Notes: generated by a model from the letters alone, not told the origin. A DNA stretch of 64,000 bases from Bdellovibrio sp. GT3 (GCF_037996765.1 NZ_JBBNAD010000005.1:1272001-1336000), one strand, 5' to 3'; shown: positions 31,393 to 44,774, counted from the first letter of the stretch. Numbers and translations: made by a program.

Positions 31393-34300
31393 TTGGAAAA
31401 AACTCCAGTTACGGCTTCTAACATTCGAGTTAGAAAGTCTTTCGCGAAAAATAAGCAAGTCATTGATATTCCAAATTTGATTGAATTGCAGAAGTCTTCT
31501 TACGAAGCTTTCATTCAAAAAGATATGGATCCAGATCGCCGTGGCGAAGCTGGTCTTAATGGCGTTTTCAAATCTGTTTTCCCAATTACAGATTTCAACA
31601 ATACAGCAAGCCTTGAGTTCGTATCATACACTCTTGAGCCAGCAAAATACGACGTAGACGAGTGCCGTCAACGTGGTATGACTTTCGCTGCTCCGATCAA
31701 GGTGACTCTTCGTCTAATCGTTTTCGATGTTGATGAAGAAACTGAAGCACGTTCAATCCGTGACGTAAAAGAACAAGAAGTTTACTTGGGCGAAATCCCA
31801 TTGATGACTGCTAACGGTTCTTTCATCATCAACGGTACTGAGCGCGTTGTTGTATCTCAGTTGCATCGTTCTCCGGGCGTGTTCTTCGATCACGACGGTG
31901 GTAAAAACAATGCTTCTGGTAAATTGATCTACTCTGCACGCGTGATCCCATACCGTGGTTCTTGGTTGGATGCTGAATTTGACCAAAAAGATTTGATCCA
32001 CGTTCGTATCGATCGTCGTCGTAAATTCCCTGTGACAATTCTTTTGAAAGCATTGGGTTACAACGCAGAACAACTTCTTGAATACTTCTACGACCTTGAC
32101 GAAGTTTACGTTAAAGGCGGCAAGTTGTTCCGTAAGTTGGATATCGAAAGAATGTCAGGTCAAAGAGCATTGACTGATATCCTTGATCCAAAAGGTGGCG
32201 AGGCACTGGTTAAAGCTGGTCGTCGTATCACTCGTGCGATCGTTAAGAAAATCAAAGATCTTAATATCACTGAGCTTGAAGTTGAGCCAAAAGACCTTGA
32301 TGGTAAAGTTTTGGCGAAACCACTTATCGATGAATCCACTGGTGAGATCATCGCTGATGCAAATGCTGAGTTGAACGCTGCAATCATCAAGCGTTCAATC
32401 GAAGCTGGTATCGACAGCTTCTTCATGATCTTCTTCGACGGTTTGACTGTTGGACCTTATCTTCGCAACACATTGTTGGTGGATAAAGTTTCAAACAAAG
32501 ACGAATCATTGGTTGAGATCTACAAACGCCTTCGTCCTGGTGAGCCTCCAACTTTGGAAGCTGCTACGACGTTCTTCGGTCGTTTGTTCTTTGATCCAGA
32601 GACTTATGATCTTTCTGAAGTTGGTCGTATCAAGATCAATCACAGATTCGGTATCTCTATGGAAGAGTGCCCACCGTCTCACAGAACACTGACTCACAAA
32701 GATATCTTGAGCACTATCAAAACTCTGATCGATCTTAAAAATGGTCGCGGTGTTATCGACGATATCGATCACTTGGGTAACCGTCGTGTTCGTTCAGTAG
32801 GTGAGTTGCTTGAAAACCAATACCGTATCGGTTTGGTTCGTATGGAGCGCGCTATCCGTGAGCGTATGTCTCTTCAAGACGTGGAAACTATGATGCCGCA
32901 TGACCTGGTAAACGCAAAACCAGTGAATGCAGTTGTTAAAGAATTCTTCGGTTCTTCTCAATTGTCACAGTTCATGGATCAAACAAATCCGTTGTCTGAG
33001 ATCACGCACAAACGTCGTTTGTCTGCTCTAGGACCCGGCGGTTTGACTCGTGACCGTGCAGGTTTCGAAGTACGTGACGTACATCCTACGCATTACGGTC
33101 GTATCTGCCCAATTGAAACTCCAGAGGGACCAAACATCGGTTTGATCGCATCTTTGGCTACTTACGCTCGTATCAACAACTATGGTTTCATCGAGACTCC
33201 ATACCGTAAAGTTGATCAAGGTTCTGTATCTAAAGACATCAACTACTTGTCCGCTCTGGAAGAAGCTGGTCACTACATCGCTCCTGCGGCTCGTGACGAA
33301 GCTGGAAACAAAGCAATCCAAACTGCTACGACAATCACTCGTCGTGACGGTGAGTATGAAATCGTTGATAAAGACAAAGTTGCATTGATGGACGTTTCTC
33401 CATCTCAGCTGGTTTCTATCGCGGCATCTTTGATTCCGTTCCTAGAACATGACGATGCCAACCGTGCCCTGATGGGATCGAACATGCAACGTCAAGCGGT
33501 TCCATTGTTGCGTTCTCGCGCACCACTTGTTGGTACAGGTGTTGAGCGCTTGGTTGCTCGTGACTCTGGTACATCTGTCGTTGTTCAAAATGATGGTATC
33601 GTTGAAGAAGTAGATGCTTCTCGTATCGTTATCCGTCGTTTTGCTAAAGGCGGAGAACTTGGTGCGAACGTAGATATCTACAATCTTACTAAGTACCAAC
33701 GTACGAATCAAAATACATGCTTCAATCAAAAACCAATCGTAACTGTTGGTGACAAGGTTTCCAAAGGTGACATCGTTGCCGATGGTCCTTCAACTGAGCT
33801 TGGTGAGTTGGCTCTGGGTCAAAACATCCTGGTAGCGTTCACTCCTTGGCAAGGTTACAACTTCGAGGACTCCATCCTTATTTCTGAGCGTTTGTTGAAA
33901 GACGACGTTTACACTTCTATCCACATCGAAGAGTTCGAGTGCGTAGCTCGTGATACGAAATTGGGTAAAGAAGAGATCACTCGCGATATCGCAAACGTAG
34001 GTGAAGAAGCACTTAAAGACCTTGATAGCTCTGGTATCATCCGCATTGGTGCGGAAGTTCGCCCTGGCTTCATCTTGGTTGGTAAAGTTACTCCTAAAGG
34101 TGAAACTCAACTTTCTCCTGAAGAAAAACTTTTGAGAGCGATCTTCGGTGAAAAAGCTGGTGACGTACGTGATACATCACTTCGCGCACCATCTGGCGTC
34201 TACGGTACAGTTATCGACGCTCAAGTTTACTCTCGTGAAGGCGCAGACCGCGATGAGCGTTTGTCTTCAATCATCGAAGAGAAAAAACGCAAGCTTGAAA

Positions 34301-35592
34301 AAGACTTGGCTGTTGAGCAAAACGTTATCAAAAATAACTCCATCACGAAACTTCGCGATATCCTGGTAGGCAAAATCACTACTGGCGTATTGTTGAATGA
34401 AGATGGATCTCAAAAACTTTTGAACAAAGGTCAAAACATCACGATCGCGGATATCGAGACAATTCCATTCGAATTGTTGAACTATATCCCTCTTGAGCAA
34501 GATCTTGAGTTCCAAGTTAACAAAATCATCGACAACGCCCGTAACCAACTTGACGCAGTTAAATTGGTATTCAACGAGAAGATCGATCGCCTTCGTAAAG
34601 GTGACGAGCTTCCTCCAGGCGTTATCAAAATGGTTAAAGTTTACGTTGCGATTAAACGTAAAATGCAAGTCGGCGATAAATTTGCCGGCCGTCACGGAAA
34701 TAAAGGTGTCGTTTCTAAAGTATTGCCTGTTGAAGACATGCCATACCTAGCAGACGGTTCTCCGGTTGACATGGTCTTGAATCCACTGGGCGTACCTTCA
34801 CGTATGAACATTGGTCAGGTCCTTGAGGTTCATTTGGGTTGGGCAGCGCACAACTTGGGTAAACAAATCGGTTCTCACCTTGATAAGTGGAATGCAGAAA
34901 ACGCACGTAAAGAAATGAAAGATATCTTCAATGACTCTGATATCAGCGCAAAACTTGATGGCGCTGACGAAGGCTCTTTGAAATCAATGGTAACTCGTAT
35001 GAAGAACGGTATCCACGTTGGAACACCGGTATTCGACGGTGCTCGTGAATCAGACGTTAAGAACTTGCTTGCGAAAGCAGAAGTTCCACTTTCTGGTAAG
35101 TCCATCCTATTCGATGGTCGTACTGGCGAGCCGTTCACGAACCCAGTTACTGTGGGTATCATGTACATGCTTAAACTTCACCATCTGGTTGAAGAGAAGA
35201 TCCATGCTCGTTCTATCGGACCTTATTCTCTAGTTTCGCAACAGCCATTGGGCGGTAAAGCTCAATTCGGTGGTCAGCGTCTAGGGGAGATGGAAGTTTG
35301 GGCGATCGAAGCATACGGTGCCGCATACTCTCTACAAGAGTTCCTAACTGTTAAGTCAGATGACGTAGCTGGTAGAACTCGTATGTACGAAAGTATCGTT
35401 AAGGGTGAAAACATCCTTGAGCCGGGTCTTCCTGAATCGTTCAACGTTCTAGTGAAAGAGCTTCAGTCTCTTGCATTGAATGTTGAGTTGATGGAGTCCG
35501 ACATCCTACGCGACCAAGATGAAGATCTTGATGGCGGTGGCGATGTTATTGAAGCAACTGTTGTGGCTCCTACTGAGCCAGAGCAGCACTAA
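31393..35592 (+). CDS. rpoB: RNA polymerase beta subunit
   Basis: Catalytic subunit of RNA polymerase, 1399 residues. The rifampicin-binding region is fully conserved ([33 protein letters not shown] read in parts), with the residues usually altered by resistance unchanged, so the wild type should be sensitive. The C-terminal switch and clamp-connecting segments ([33 protein letters not shown]) are present. It starts with TTG at 31393, nine bases after ACGGAGAG; no ATG or GTG lies near. rpoC follows after 26 bases. Confidence 0.98.
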   Translation: MEKTPVTASNIRVRKSFAKNKQVIDIPNLIELQKSSYEAFIQKDMDPDRRGEAGLNGVFKSVFPITDFNNTASLEFVSYTLEPAKYDVDECRQRGMTFAAPIKVTLRLIVFDVDEETEARSIRDVKEQEVYLGEIPLMTANGSFIINGTERVVVSQLHRSPGVFFDHDGGKNNASGKLIYSARVIPYRGSWLDAEFDQKDLIHVRIDRRRKFPVTILLKALGYNAEQLLEYFYDLDEVYVKGGKLFRKLDIERMSGQRALTDILDPKGGEALVKAGRRITRAIVKKIKDLNITELEVEPKDLDGKVLAKPLIDESTGEIIADANAELNAAIIKRSIEAGIDSFFMIFFDGLTVGPYLRNTLLVDKVSNKDESLVEIYKRLRPGEPPTLEAATTFFGRLFFDPETYDLSEVGRIKINHRFGISMEECPPSHRTLTHKDILSTIKTLIDLKNGRGVIDDIDHLGNRRVRSVGELLENQYRIGLVRMERAIRERMSLQDVETMMPHDLVNAKPVNAVVKEFFGSSQLSQFMDQTNPLSEITHKRRLSALGPGGLTRDRAGFEVRDVHPTHYGRICPIETPEGPNIGLIASLATYARINNYGFIETPYRKVDQGSVSKDINYLSALEEAGHYIAPAARDEAGNKAIQTATTITRRDGEYEIVDKDKVALMDVSPSQLVSIAASLIPFLEHDDANRALMGSNMQRQAVPLLRSRAPLVGTGVERLVARDSGTSVVVQNDGIVEEVDASRIVIRRFAKGGELGANVDIYNLTKYQRTNQNTCFNQKPIVTVGDKVSKGDIVADGPSTELGELALGQNILVAFTPWQGYNFEDSILISERLLKDDVYTSIHIEEFECVARDTKLGKEEITRDIANVGEEALKDLDSSGIIRIGAEVRPGFILVGKVTPKGETQLSPEEKLLRAIFGEKAGDVRDTSLRAPSGVYGTVIDAQVYSREGADRDERLSSIIEEKKRKLEKDLAVEQNVIKNNSITKLRDILVGKITTGVLLNEDGSQKLLNKGQNITIADIETIPFELLNYIPLEQDLEFQVNKIIDNARNQLDAVKLVFNEKIDRLRKGDELPPGVIKMVKVYVAIKRKMQVGDKFAGRHGNKGVVSKVLPVEDMPYLADGSPVDMVLNPLGVPSRMNIGQVLEVHLGWAAHNLGKQIGSHLDKWNAENARKEMKDIFNDSDISAKLDGADEGSLKSMVTRMKNGIHVGTPVFDGARESDVKNLLAKAEVPLSGKSILFDGRTGEPFTNPVTVGIMYMLKLHHLVEEKIHARSIGPYSLVSQQPLGGKAQFGGQRLGEMEVWAIEAYGAAYSLQEFLTVKSDDVAGRTRMYESIVKGENILEPGLPESFNVLVKELQSLALNVELMESDILRDQDEDLDGGGDVIEATVVAPTEPEQH

Positions 35593-35618
35593 TTAAACTT
35601 TAACAACAGGGGTGTTCT

Positions 35619-38600
35619 TTGAGAGACTTGTTGAATTTTTTCGATAAACCAAAAGATCCACTTTCGTTTGACGCCGTACGAGTATCGTTGGCGTCACCTG
35701 AAATGATTCGTGATTGGTCATTTGGTGAAGTTAAGAAGCCAGAAACTATCAACTATCGTACATTCAAACCAGAGCGTGATGGTTTGTTCTGTGCGAAAAT
35801 CTTCGGTCCTATTAAGGATTATGAGTGCTTGTGCGGTAAGTATAAACGTATGAAGTACCGTGGCGTCGTCTGTGAAAAGTGCGGCGTTGAAGTTACACAA
35901 ACTAAAGTTCGCCGTGAACGTCTAGGTCACATTGAGCTTGCGACTCCAGTTGCACACATCTGGTTCTTGCGCTCTCTACCTTCTCGTATCGGTAACTTGC
36001 TTAACCTTTCTTTGAAAGACGTTGAGAAAGTTTTGTATTGTGAAGCACACGTGGTTATCGATCCAATGGAAACTACATTGGAAGAAGGCCAAGTATTGAC
36101 TGAAGAAGCTTTGAACGCAGCTTTGAACGAATTCGGTCCTTCATTCAAATACGGCATGGGCGGCGAAGCTGTTCGTGACCTTTTGAGAAAAATCGATCCT
36201 GAATACTTGTCTCGCAAGCTTCGTATGGAAGCTAAAGACGTTAAGTCTGAAGCGGGCATGAAAAAGATCACTAAACGTCTTAAGGTTGTTGAGGCTTTCA
36301 AAGGCTCTATCAACAAACCTGAATGGATGATGTTGGAAGCACTTCCAGTGTTGCCACCAGATCTACGTCCTCTAGTTCCACTGGATGGTGGTCGTTTCGC
36401 GACTTCAGATCTAAATGATCTTTACCGTCGTGTGATCAACCGTAATAACCGTTTGAAACGTCTTCAAGAGCTGAACGCTCCAGACATCATCATCCGCAAT
36501 GAAAAACGTATGTTGCAAGAAGCAGTAGACGCATTGTTGGATAACGGTCGTCGCGGTAAGACTTTCACTGGTCCAAACAAACGTCCTCTTCGCTCCCTTT
36601 CTGATATGTTGAAAGGTAAGCAAGGTCGTTTCCGTCAAAATCTACTTGGTAAACGTGTGGACTACTCTGGTCGTTCCGTTATCGTAGTTGGTCCGACGTT
36701 GAAATTGCACCAATGCGGTCTTCCTAAGAAAATGGCTCTAGAGCTATTCAAACCGTTTGTTTACAACAAATTGGAAGAAAAAGGCCTTACTGCAACTATC
36801 AAGCAATCCAAAAAAATGGTTGAGCAAGAATCAGTTGAAGTTTGGGATATCCTGGCTGACGTGGTTAAAGAACATCCAGTTCTTCTAAACCGTGCGCCAA
36901 CTCTTCACAGACTTGGTATCCAAGCCTTCGAACCTGTACTTCACGAAGGTAAAGCTATCCAATTGCATCCACTAGTGTGTGGTGCCTTCAATGCCGACTT
37001 CGACGGTGACCAAATGGCGGTTCACGTTCCACTTTCTGTGGAATCCCAAGTTGAAGCTCGTGTTTTGATGATGTCCACGAACAACGTACTTTCTCCAGCG
37101 TCTGGTAAGCCGGTTATCAATCCATCACAAGATATCGTGTTGGGCTTGTACTGGTTGACTCGTAACCGTCTTGGGGCAAAAGGAACTGGCAAAATCTTCT
37201 CGAATGTTCAGGAAGCGCAATACGCTTACGAAACAGGTTTGGTTGACTTGCAAGCTACTTGTAAAGTTCGTATCAACGGTAAATTGCAAGAGACGACTGT
37301 AGGTCGCGCGATTCTTTCTGATAGCGTTCCTAAAGAAGTTCCTTTCAATGAAGTCAACGTAATCATGACTAAGAAACAAATCGCAGCTTTGATCGATAAG
37401 ACTTTCCGTCTTGCTGGTACAAAAGCGACTTGTATCTTGGCTGATAAAATCATGGAACTTGGTTTCAAATATTCAACAGCTGCAGGTATGTCTATCGGTA
37501 TCGATGACATGGTTATCCCGGCTGCCAAGGCTCCGATGATCGCTGACGCTGAAAAACAAGTGACTGAGATCCAAACTCAGTACGATGAAGGTTTGATCAC
37601 AGATGGTGAGCGCTACAATAAGGTAGTGGATATCTGGGCACAAACAGCTGATAAAATTGCCAAAGAAGGTATGAACGCGATTGAAAAACAAACGTTCATC
37701 GTTGATGGCAAGGAAGTAGTTGGACCTTCATTCAATCCAATCTACATCATGGCTGAATCCGGAGCCCGTGGTTCCGCGACTCAGATCCGTCAGTTGGGTG
37801 GTATGCGTGGTTTGATGGCTAAGCCTTCTGGTGAGATCATCGAAACACCGATCACTGCAAACTTCCGTGAAGGTTTGACAGTTATTCAGTACTTCATTTC
37901 CACGCATGGTGCTCGTAAAGGTTTGGCCGATACAGCATTGAAAACTGCGAACTCCGGTTACTTGACTCGTCGTTTGGTTGACGTTGCTCAAGACGTAGTT
38001 GTTTCAGAGTTGGATTGCGGTATTGACGACGGTTTGGAAATCACTCCGATTTACGAAGCTGGTGAAATCATCCAAAACATCGGTGATCGTATCCTGGGTC
38101 GTACAACATTGAGAGATGTTGTTGATCCTCAAACTAACAACGTGGTTGTTAGAGCGAATCAGGAAATCACTGAAACTGACGTTAAAACTATCGAAGGTAT
38201 GGGTATCGATAAAGTCGACATCCGTTCCGCTCTAGTGTGCCAATCTAAACGTGGTGTGTGTGTGAAATGTTACGGCCGCGACTTGTCTCGTGGTGCGACT
38301 GTGAACCTTGGTGAAACAGTTGGTATCATTGCTGCACAATCTATCGGTGAGCCGGGTACTCAGTTGACGATGCGTACGTTCCACTTGGGTGGTGCGGCTT
38401 CTCGTTCCGTTGAGCAATCCGTTCATACGACTCGTTATGACGGTACAATCAAACTTCAAAACGTTCATGCTGTTGCAAACCGTAACGGTAAATTGACTGT
38501 AATGAATCGTAACGGTTCTGCACTAGTTATGGACGAAGCAGGTCGTGAGCGCGAGAATTTCAAACTCGTTTACGGTGCTGTTTTGAACTTTAAAGAAGGT

Positions 38601-39749
38601 GACAAAGTTGCCAAAGGGCAAACAGTTGTCGAGTGGGATCCATATTCGAATCCAATCATCGCAGAGGTTTCTGCGAAGATCCAATATCAGGATATCGAAG
38701 AAGGTTCTACGATGCAGGAGCAAGTGGATGCGGTAACTGGTTTTGCGACTAAAGTTATCATGGAATCCAAATCTTCTGACATCAAACCAACTGTGTTCCT
38801 GGTTGATGGCAACGGTAAAGTATTGAATCTTCCTGGTCGTGACATCCCTGCGAGATATTTGATCCCAGTGGGTGCACAATTGTCAGTTACTGACGGCCAA
38901 GAGATCCATGCCGGTGACGTTATCGCGAAAATGCATCGTGAGACTTCGAAAACGAAGGATATCACGGGCGGTCTTCCGCGCGTTGCTGAATTGTTTGAAG
39001 CTCGTAAACCGAAAGAAGCAGCAATCATCTCTGAAATTGATGGTTATGTGACATTCGGTAAAGACGTTAAAGGTAAACAACGTGTGATCGTAACTCCTGA
39101 AGTGGGTGAGCAAAAAGAATACCTCATCCCTAAAGGTAAGCACGTTGCTGTAAGAGAGGGCGAGTACGTAAGAGCGGGTGAGGCTTTGATGGATGGTCCA
39201 ACAAATCCTCATGACATTCTGGCTGTTCTGGGTGCTAAAGCGCTTTCTGCATACCTTGTTGATGAAATCCAAGAAGTTTACCGACTTCAAGGTGTTGCTA
39301 TCAATGATAAGCATATCGAAGTTATCGTTCGCCAAATGCTACGTAAAGTAGAGATCAAGGACGCTGGTGACAGCCGTTTCTTGGCTGGTGAACAAGCTGA
39401 AAGATATGCTTTCGATCAAGAGAACGAACGTATCAACCGTGAGGGTGGACAACCTGCTACATGCAATCCACTTCTTCTTGGTATTACGAAAGTTTCTTTG
39501 AGCACTGATAGCTGGATCTCAGCAGCGTCATTCCAAGAAACAACAAAAGTACTTACAGAAGCGGCGATTAATTCTCGCACAGACCATTTGCGTGGTTTGA
39601 AAGAGAATATCATCATGGGTCGTTTGATCCCTGCAGGTACTGGCTTAACTTCTTACAAACGTTGGAAAGTTTCAGTTGCAGAAGACGACGATACTTCATT
39701 CGTGGCTTTGCCAGGGATGACGGCTTCTTCTCAGCCTCACCAAGGTTAA
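35619..39749 (+). CDS. rpoC: RNA polymerase beta' subunit
   Basis: Catalytic subunit of 1376 residues. Features seen: the N-terminal zinc finger [20 protein letters not shown], the catalytic [12 protein letters not shown] with the three metal-binding Asp, the second zinc site ([13 protein letters not shown]), the trigger loop ([20 protein letters not shown]) and the C-terminal region ending near GRLIPAGTG. It starts with TTG at 35619 after ACAGGGGTG, as does rpoB. A 12-bp hairpin follows the gene. Confidence 0.98.
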   Translation: MRDLLNFFDKPKDPLSFDAVRVSLASPEMIRDWSFGEVKKPETINYRTFKPERDGLFCAKIFGPIKDYECLCGKYKRMKYRGVVCEKCGVEVTQTKVRRERLGHIELATPVAHIWFLRSLPSRIGNLLNLSLKDVEKVLYCEAHVVIDPMETTLEEGQVLTEEALNAALNEFGPSFKYGMGGEAVRDLLRKIDPEYLSRKLRMEAKDVKSEAGMKKITKRLKVVEAFKGSINKPEWMMLEALPVLPPDLRPLVPLDGGRFATSDLNDLYRRVINRNNRLKRLQELNAPDIIIRNEKRMLQEAVDALLDNGRRGKTFTGPNKRPLRSLSDMLKGKQGRFRQNLLGKRVDYSGRSVIVVGPTLKLHQCGLPKKMALELFKPFVYNKLEEKGLTATIKQSKKMVEQESVEVWDILADVVKEHPVLLNRAPTLHRLGIQAFEPVLHEGKAIQLHPLVCGAFNADFDGDQMAVHVPLSVESQVEARVLMMSTNNVLSPASGKPVINPSQDIVLGLYWLTRNRLGAKGTGKIFSNVQEAQYAYETGLVDLQATCKVRINGKLQETTVGRAILSDSVPKEVPFNEVNVIMTKKQIAALIDKTFRLAGTKATCILADKIMELGFKYSTAAGMSIGIDDMVIPAAKAPMIADAEKQVTEIQTQYDEGLITDGERYNKVVDIWAQTADKIAKEGMNAIEKQTFIVDGKEVVGPSFNPIYIMAESGARGSATQIRQLGGMRGLMAKPSGEIIETPITANFREGLTVIQYFISTHGARKGLADTALKTANSGYLTRRLVDVAQDVVVSELDCGIDDGLEITPIYEAGEIIQNIGDRILGRTTLRDVVDPQTNNVVVRANQEITETDVKTIEGMGIDKVDIRSALVCQSKRGVCVKCYGRDLSRGATVNLGETVGIIAAQSIGEPGTQLTMRTFHLGGAASRSVEQSVHTTRYDGTIKLQNVHAVANRNGKLTVMNRNGSALVMDEAGRERENFKLVYGAVLNFKEGDKVAKGQTVVEWDPYSNPIIAEVSAKIQYQDIEEGSTMQEQVDAVTGFATKVIMESKSSDIKPTVFLVDGNGKVLNLPGRDIPARYLIPVGAQLSVTDGQEIHAGDVIAKMHRETSKTKDITGGLPRVAELFEARKPKEAAIISEIDGYVTFGKDVKGKQRVIVTPEVGEQKEYLIPKGKHVAVREGEYVRAGEALMDGPTNPHDILAVLGAKALSAYLVDEIQEVYRLQGVAINDKHIEVIVRQMLRKVEIKDAGDSRFLAGEQAERYAFDQENERINREGGQPATCNPLLLGITKVSLSTDSWISAASFQETTKVLTEAAINSRTDHLRGLKENIIMGRLIPAGTGLTSYKRWKVSVAEDDDTSFVALPGMTASSQPHQG

Positions 39750-39769
39750 TGAACCGCGGTGCCCCACGA

Positions 39770-39800
39770 CCTCAAAGCCGCCTCACTAGCGGTTTTGAGG
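39770..39800 (+). terminator. Strong hairpin after rpoC
   Basis: CCTCAAAGCCGC (39770-39781) pairs with GCGGTTTTGAGG (39789-39800), with one wobble and a 7-base loop. No T-run follows, so it may be a Rho-dependent end or a transcript-stabilising hairpin. Confidence 0.55.
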
Positions 39801-39891
39801 GCTAAGGCCCCGGATCTTGTAAGAAAATTGTAAAAAACTCAAAAAGTGGAACTCACGCCAGTTTTTGGGAAATAAAAATAACAACAATGTC

Positions 39892-39920
39892 TTGACCCGG
39901 ACACTTGCGACAATGTAAGT
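39892..39920 (+). promoter_or_regulatory. Candidate promoter of the rpsL-rpsG-fusA operon
   Basis: TTGACC at 39892 is followed 16-17 bases later by TGTAAG/GTAAGT, about 45 bases before rpsL. The -35 element is good and the -10 is weak. Confidence 0.4.
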
Positions 39921-39965
39921 TCCAGCGTCTTGAATTAGATCTAAATTGTTTAAGGGGTTATAAAA

Positions 39966-40340
39966 GTGCCTACAATTAACCAGCTCATCAAAAGTGAGCG
40001 TAAAGTTCAAAAAAACCAAACTAAATCACCTGCTTTGGTGTCATGCCCTCAGCGTCGTGGTGTTTGTACTCGTGTTTATACAACAACTCCAAAGAAGCCG
40101 AACTCCGCTCTTCGTAAAGTAGCAAAAGTCCGTCTTTCCAATGGTTTTGAAGTTATCTCTTACATCCCAGGTATCGGTCACAATCTTCAAGAGCATAGCG
40201 TTGTCTTGATCCGTGGCGGCCGTGTTAAGGACTTGCCGGGTGTTCGTTACCACATCGTTCGCGGTGTTCTAGATCTTCAAGGTGTGAACGGCCGTCTACG
40301 CAGCCGCTCAAAATACGGTACTAAGAGACCTAAGAAATAA
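39966..40340 (+). CDS. rpsL: 30S ribosomal protein S12
   Basis: Decoding-centre protein of 124 residues. The loops that contact 16S r[21 protein letters not shown] and [17 protein letters not shown], keep the lysines whose mutation gives streptomycin resistance, so the wild type should be sensitive. It starts with GTG at 39966 after AAGGGGTT. First gene of the str operon, 10 bases before rpsG. Confidence 0.98.
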   Translation: MPTINQLIKSERKVQKNQTKSPALVSCPQRRGVCTRVYTTTPKKPNSALRKVAKVRLSNGFEVISYIPGIGHNLQEHSVVLIRGGRVKDLPGVRYHIVRGVLDLQGVNGRLRSRSKYGTKRPKK

Positions 40341-40350
40341 GGATTAAGAG

Positions 40351-40824
40351 ATGTCACGTCGTAAAAAGACCTTTAAAAGAGAAATCATTCCTGATCCGGT
40401 TTTCAAGGATCTAACAATTGCTAAGTTCATCAATAAAATGATGTACCAAGGTAAAAAAGCTACTGCACAGAAGCTTTTCTACGGAGCATTGAAAGAGCTT
40501 GAAGGAAAAGTTGCTGGCGAAGAACCAGTTGCAGTTTTCAAAAAAGCTCTAGAGAACGTAAAACCTTCTATCGAAGTTCGTTCTCGCCGTGTTGGTGGTG
40601 CTACATACCAAGTTCCTATCGATGTTCGTCCAACTCGTCGTCTAGCTCTAGCTATGCGTTGGTTGGTAGAATACTCTCGTGAACGTGGCGAAAAAGACCA
40701 TGCTAAGCGTTTGGCTGGCGAATTCATCGATGCTTACAACAATAGAGGTAACTCTATTAAGAAGAAAGATGAAGTTCACCGTATGGCTGAAGCTAATAAG
40801 GCTTTCTCTCACTACAATTGGTAA
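40351..40824 (+). CDS. rpsG: 30S ribosomal protein S7
   Basis: Primary binder of the 16S rRNA 3' major domain at the E site. 157 residues, family length, with [38 protein letters not shown] and a C-terminal HYNW. AAGGATTAAGAG precedes the ATG. It lies between rpsL and fusA. Confidence 0.98.
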   Translation: MSRRKKTFKREIIPDPVFKDLTIAKFINKMMYQGKKATAQKLFYGALKELEGKVAGEEPVAVFKKALENVKPSIEVRSRRVGGATYQVPIDVRPTRRLALAMRWLVEYSRERGEKDHAKRLAGEFIDAYNNRGNSIKKKDEVHRMAEANKAFSHYNW

Positions 40825-40833
40825 TCTGTCTAC

Positions 40834-42939
40834 ATGTCAGCTAAAGATCCAAAAGTTGTAGCTGATCTCAAGTATACTCGTAATATCGGCATCATGGCTC
40901 ACATTGATGCCGGTAAAACGACGACCACCGAGCGCATTCTTTACTACACTGGAAAAAGTCATAAAATTGGTGAAGTTCACGACGGCCAGGCCACTATGGA
41001 CTGGATGGTTCAGGAACAAGAGCGTGGTATTACCATTACCTCCGCTGCCACTATGGCGTTCTGGAAAGACTACCGCATTAACATTATCGATACTCCGGGA
41101 CACGTTGACTTCACAATTGAAGTTGAGCGTTCTTTGCGCGTTCTTGATGGTGCAGTTGCGGTTTTTGACGGCGTAAACGGTGTTGAGCCTCAGTCTGAAA
41201 CTGTTTGGAAACAAGCTGACAAGTACAAGGTACCAAGAATCTGTTTCATCAATAAAATGGATCGCGTGGGTGCTGATTTTGTGATGTCTTACGGGACTAT
41301 CAAAGAGCGCCTTCAAGCGAACCCAATTCCTGTTCAAGTACCTATCGGTGTTGAAGACACGTTCCGTGGGGTTGTCGATTTGTTGGAAAATCGAGCTTAC
41401 ATTTGGACGACATCCGGTATGGGTGACAATTTCGAAGTTACCGATGTTCCTAACGACATGAAGGAAGAAGTTAATCGCTTCCGTACAGAGGTCGTTGAAA
41501 AGATCGTTGAGTTCGACGATGTTCTTCTTGAGAAATATCTCAACGGAGAAGAAGTGACTGTAGCAGAGCTAAAAACAGCTCTTCGCAAAGGCACTCTTGA
41601 ACTAAAAGCATTCCCGGTATTCTGCGGAGCTGCTTTCAAAAACAAAGGCATTCAACCTTTGCTTGATGGTGTGATTGATTATCTTCCATCTCCTATTGAA
41701 GTTCCGGATATCGTGGGTCATGACCCTGAAAAACCGGAAAAAGAAATCATCTGTAAAACTGACTTTGATGCCCATGTGGCGGCTTTGGCTTTCAAAATTG
41801 CCAATGACCCGTTCGCAGGGACTTTGACTTATATCCGTGTTTATTCCGGTGAAGTGAAAGTGGGCGATCAGCTGTTGAATCCTCGTACTCAAAAGAAAGA
41901 GCGTATTCAAAAGCTGGTAAAAATGCATGCGAACTCCCGTGAGGAAGTGGGCAGTCTGAAAGCAGGGGATATCGGAGCCGTTATTGGTCTGAAATTCACT
42001 GGTACGGGCGACACTCTATGCGAAACCTCTCATGCTGTTGTTCTTGAATCTATTACTTTCCCAGAGCCGGTAATCGCAGTGGCGATTGAAGCTAAATCTT
42101 CTGCTGATCAGGAGAAGATGTTGGCGGGCCTGGAGAAGCTTCAAAAAGAAGACCCTTCCTGTAAGCTAAGAAATGACCCTGAAACAGGGCAGATTTTGCT
42201 ATCCGGTATGGGGGAGCTTCATTTGGATATCCTGGTGGATCGTCTTCTTCGTGAGCACAAGGTGCAAGCGAATGTCGGTAAGCCACAGGTTTCCTATCGC
42301 GAAACAATCACTTCAGCGGCGTCTGCGTCTCATGTTTATGAGCGCGAAATTGCCGGTGACATGAATTTCGCATCCGTTACCTTGACGATTGAGCCGATCT
42401 CTCAAGCAGATCACATCCAATTCGTTAGCAAGGTATCAACGTCTAAAGAGTTTACACCAACGATGCTGAAAGCAGTAGAAATGGGCTTCCGTGAAGCTGC
42501 TGAAGTGGGTCCGTTGGCAAGCTATTCTATGCTCGGTATTAAGGGGACTTTAACAGCTGTTGAGGCTCGCCCGGTAATGTCTACGGAAATGGCCTTTAAG
42601 GCGGCCACTTCCCTGGCGTTCAGAGATGCCGTAAAAAATGCCCAGGTTGAGCTTATGGAGCCGATCTTTAAGCTTGAGGTGACTTGCCCTGATGATTTCG
42701 TGGGCAATATCGTGGGCGACTTGAACTCTCGTCGTGGTAAAATTCTCACGATGAACGTTAAGCCAGGGGGCGGGCAGGTTATCTTTGCCGAGGCTCCATT
42801 GGCCACTCTATTTGGTTATGCGACGGATGTGCGCAGTTTGAGCCAAGGTAGAGCAAGTTTCAGTATGGAATTCCTAGAATACGCCGTTGTCCCTCCTAAG
42901 GTGAAAACGGAAATTCTACATAAAATGGGAAGATATTAA
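40834..42939 (+). CDS. fusA: Elongation factor G
   Basis: GTPase that drives translocation and, with RRF, recycling. The 701 residues show [32 protein letters not shown] and NKMDRVGAD, then domains II-V ([19 protein letters not shown], and the C-terminal [34 protein letters not shown] read in parts). It starts 9 bases after rpsG with only a weak ribosome-binding site, suggesting coupling. No tuf gene follows, unlike the textbook str operon. Confidence 0.98.
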   Translation: MSAKDPKVVADLKYTRNIGIMAHIDAGKTTTTERILYYTGKSHKIGEVHDGQATMDWMVQEQERGITITSAATMAFWKDYRINIIDTPGHVDFTIEVERSLRVLDGAVAVFDGVNGVEPQSETVWKQADKYKVPRICFINKMDRVGADFVMSYGTIKERLQANPIPVQVPIGVEDTFRGVVDLLENRAYIWTTSGMGDNFEVTDVPNDMKEEVNRFRTEVVEKIVEFDDVLLEKYLNGEEVTVAELKTALRKGTLELKAFPVFCGAAFKNKGIQPLLDGVIDYLPSPIEVPDIVGHDPEKPEKEIICKTDFDAHVAALAFKIANDPFAGTLTYIRVYSGEVKVGDQLLNPRTQKKERIQKLVKMHANSREEVGSLKAGDIGAVIGLKFTGTGDTLCETSHAVVLESITFPEPVIAVAIEAKSSADQEKMLAGLEKLQKEDPSCKLRNDPETGQILLSGMGELHLDILVDRLLREHKVQANVGKPQVSYRETITSAASASHVYEREIAGDMNFASVTLTIEPISQADHIQFVSKVSTSKEFTPTMLKAVEMGFREAAEVGPLASYSMLGIKGTLTAVEARPVMSTEMAFKAATSLAFRDAVKNAQVELMEPIFKLEVTCPDDFVGNIVGDLNSRRGKILTMNVKPGGGQVIFAEAPLATLFGYATDVRSLSQGRASFSMEFLEYAVVPPKVKTEILHKMGRY

Positions 42940-42957
42940 TTATTTAATTTTTTCCCT

Positions 42958-42986
42958 TTGACAAAGATTTTTTAAATGCGCATACT
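42958..42986 (+). promoter_or_regulatory. S10 operon promoter
   Basis: A perfect TTGACA at 42958-42963 and CATACT at 42981-42986 with 17 bases between, directly after fusA. The leader of about 155 bases before rpsJ contains CCCCG/CGGGG pairing (43021-43025 with 43061-43065) and a GCAA-capped inner hairpin, possibly regulatory. Confidence 0.65.
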
Positions 42987-43149
42987 CGCGCACTCGTGAC
43001 ATCTAAATTTACAAAAAACCCCCCGCGTTTGGTGGACTTTCTAGGCCGCAAGGGCTAATTCGGGGCAAGTTTTCGATGGGATTGGATGTTCAGTTATTAA
43101 CAAGTTTGCTAGTAATTACGCTACCTTACAAAAGAAGAGAAGTGTCCTT

Positions 43150-43467
43150 ATGCAAAGTCAGAAGATTAGAATCAGATTGAAGGCATTCGATCATAAATTG
43201 CTTGATCAGTCGACGAAAGAAATCGTTGAGACTGCTCGTCGCACAGGCGCAAAAGTTGCGGGTCCAATTCCCTTGCCTACTCGCATCAACCGCTACACAG
43301 TGCTTCGTTCTCCACACGTAGATAAAAAATCTCGTGAGCAATTCGAAGTTAGAACTCACAAGCGCATGCTTGATATCCTTGAACCTACTCAACAAACAGT
43401 AGACCAATTGATGAAATTGGATCTTTCAGCTGGTGTTGACGTCGAAATCAAACTTTCAGCGGTTTAG
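43150..43467 (+). CDS. rpsJ: 30S ribosomal protein S10
   Basis: 105 residues; head protein of the small subunit and also the NusE antitermination partner of NusB. Shows [21 protein letters not shown] and [26 protein letters not shown]. First gene of the S10 operon, with a leader of about 200 bases after fusA. rplC begins 9 bases later. Confidence 0.98.
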   Translation: MQSQKIRIRLKAFDHKLLDQSTKEIVETARRTGAKVAGPIPLPTRINRYTVLRSPHVDKKSREQFEVRTHKRMLDILEPTQQTVDQLMKLDLSAGVDVEIKLSAV

Positions 43468-43476
43468 GAGTAAGAC

Positions 43477-44142
43477 GTGAGCGAAACTACAGAAAACACA
43501 CAAACGTCTACAGGCCTAAAACTTGATGGCTTGTTCGCATTCAAAGAAGGTATGGCTACCATCTATAATGAGCAAGGTGAAGCTATCCCTGTTACGGTTC
43601 TTCGTTATGAGCCTTGGTTTGTTTCTCAAATCAAAACTAACGAAGCAGATGGTTACGAAGCTATTCAAGTAGCTTGCGAACCTAAAAAAGCAAAAAATTC
43701 AAACAAAGCTGAACAAGGCCACCTTAAAGGTGCTGGCTTCGAAAATGGCGCGCGTTTCGTAAAAGAAATTCGTCAAGCTATTCCAGAAGGTCTTACAGTA
43801 GGCGCCCAAGTATCTATCGACTCTTTGGCTAAAGGTGACACTGTTAAAATGACAGCGAAATCTAAAGGTAAAGGTTTTGCGGGCGTTATGAAGCGTTGGA
43901 ACTTCGCCGGTGGACCTGGTTCACACGGTTCTAAATTCCACCGTCGTCCGGGTTCTTCTGGTAACAGAACATGGCCAGGTCGCGTAATGCCAGGTAAGAA
44001 ATTCCCAGGTCATCTTGGTAACGAAACAGTAACTGTAAAGAACGTTGAAATCGTAGAGATCATCCACGCTGAAAACGTTGTTTTGGTTAAGGGCCCAGTT
44101 CCAGGTGCGAAAAACACTTTGGTGAAATTGGTGAGAGTGTAA
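43477..44142 (+). CDS. rplC: 50S ribosomal protein L3
   Basis: Early-assembly protein near the peptidyl-transferase centre. 221 residues with [27 protein letters not shown] split by family motifs and the tip loop [24 protein letters not shown]. It starts with GTG at 43477 after TAGGAGTAAGAC. The N-terminal 15 residues ([12 protein letters not shown]) are an unusual Ser/Thr-rich addition to the family start. rplD follows after one base. Confidence 0.97.
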   Translation: MSETTENTQTSTGLKLDGLFAFKEGMATIYNEQGEAIPVTVLRYEPWFVSQIKTNEADGYEAIQVACEPKKAKNSNKAEQGHLKGAGFENGARFVKEIRQAIPEGLTVGAQVSIDSLAKGDTVKMTAKSKGKGFAGVMKRWNFAGGPGSHGSKFHRRPGSSGNRTWPGRVMPGKKFPGHLGNETVTVKNVEIVEIIHAENVVLVKGPVPGAKNTLVKLVRV

Positions 44143-44143
44143 T

Positions 44144-44773
44144 ATGGCAACAGTAAATGTACTTAACTGGAAAAAAGAAAAAGTAGGATCTATCGATCTT
44201 GCAGCTGATGTTTTCGAAACTCCTATTAAAAAAGAAGTTTTGCACACAGTAGTTCAATGGCAATTGGCTAGCCGTCGCCAAGGTACTCACATGACTAAAA
44301 CAAAAGGTCTAGTGAGCGGTGGTGGTAAGAAGCCTTTCAAACAAAAAGGTACTGGTGGAGCTCGTCAAGGTTCTAGCCGTTCTATCTTGATGCCTGGTGG
44401 TGGTACTGCTTTCGGTCCTCAACCTCGCAGCTACGCGTTCGTACTTCCTAAAAAAGTTCGTCGCTTAGGTTTGAGCATGGCACTTTCTCACCTTCAAAAA
44501 GAAGGCAAGTTGTTCGTAGTAGACAGCATGCAATCTGAAGGTAAAACAGCTGAATTGAGCAAACGTCTTAAAGCGTTCGGCTTGAAAAAAGCAGTTTTGA
44601 TCGATGCAAATGTTAACGACAAGTTCAATCAAGCTTCAAAAAATCTTCCAACATTCAAATACTTCCCAGTTGAAGGTTTGAACGTGTTTGATCTTTTGAA
44701 ATACGATGCTGCAGTTATCACTAAAGAATCTGTAGCTAAAATCGTAGATCGCTGCTCAATGGAGAAAGCGTAA
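44144..44773 (+). CDS. rplD: 50S ribosomal protein L4
   Basis: Lines the exit tunnel with an extended loop (KGLVSGGGKKPFKQKGTGGARQGSSRS in parts). 209 residues. In gamma-proteobacteria L4 also represses the S10 operon; whether that applies here is unknown. ATG 44144 follows the rplC stop almost directly. rplW starts one base after its stop. Confidence 0.97.
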   Translation: MATVNVLNWKKEKVGSIDLAADVFETPIKKEVLHTVVQWQLASRRQGTHMTKTKGLVSGGGKKPFKQKGTGGARQGSSRSILMPGGGTAFGPQPRSYAFVLPKKVRRLGLSMALSHLQKEGKLFVVDSMQSEGKTAELSKRLKAFGLKKAVLIDANVNDKFNQASKNLPTFKYFPVEGLNVFDLLKYDAAVITKESVAKIVDRCSMEKA

Positions 44774-44774
44774 G

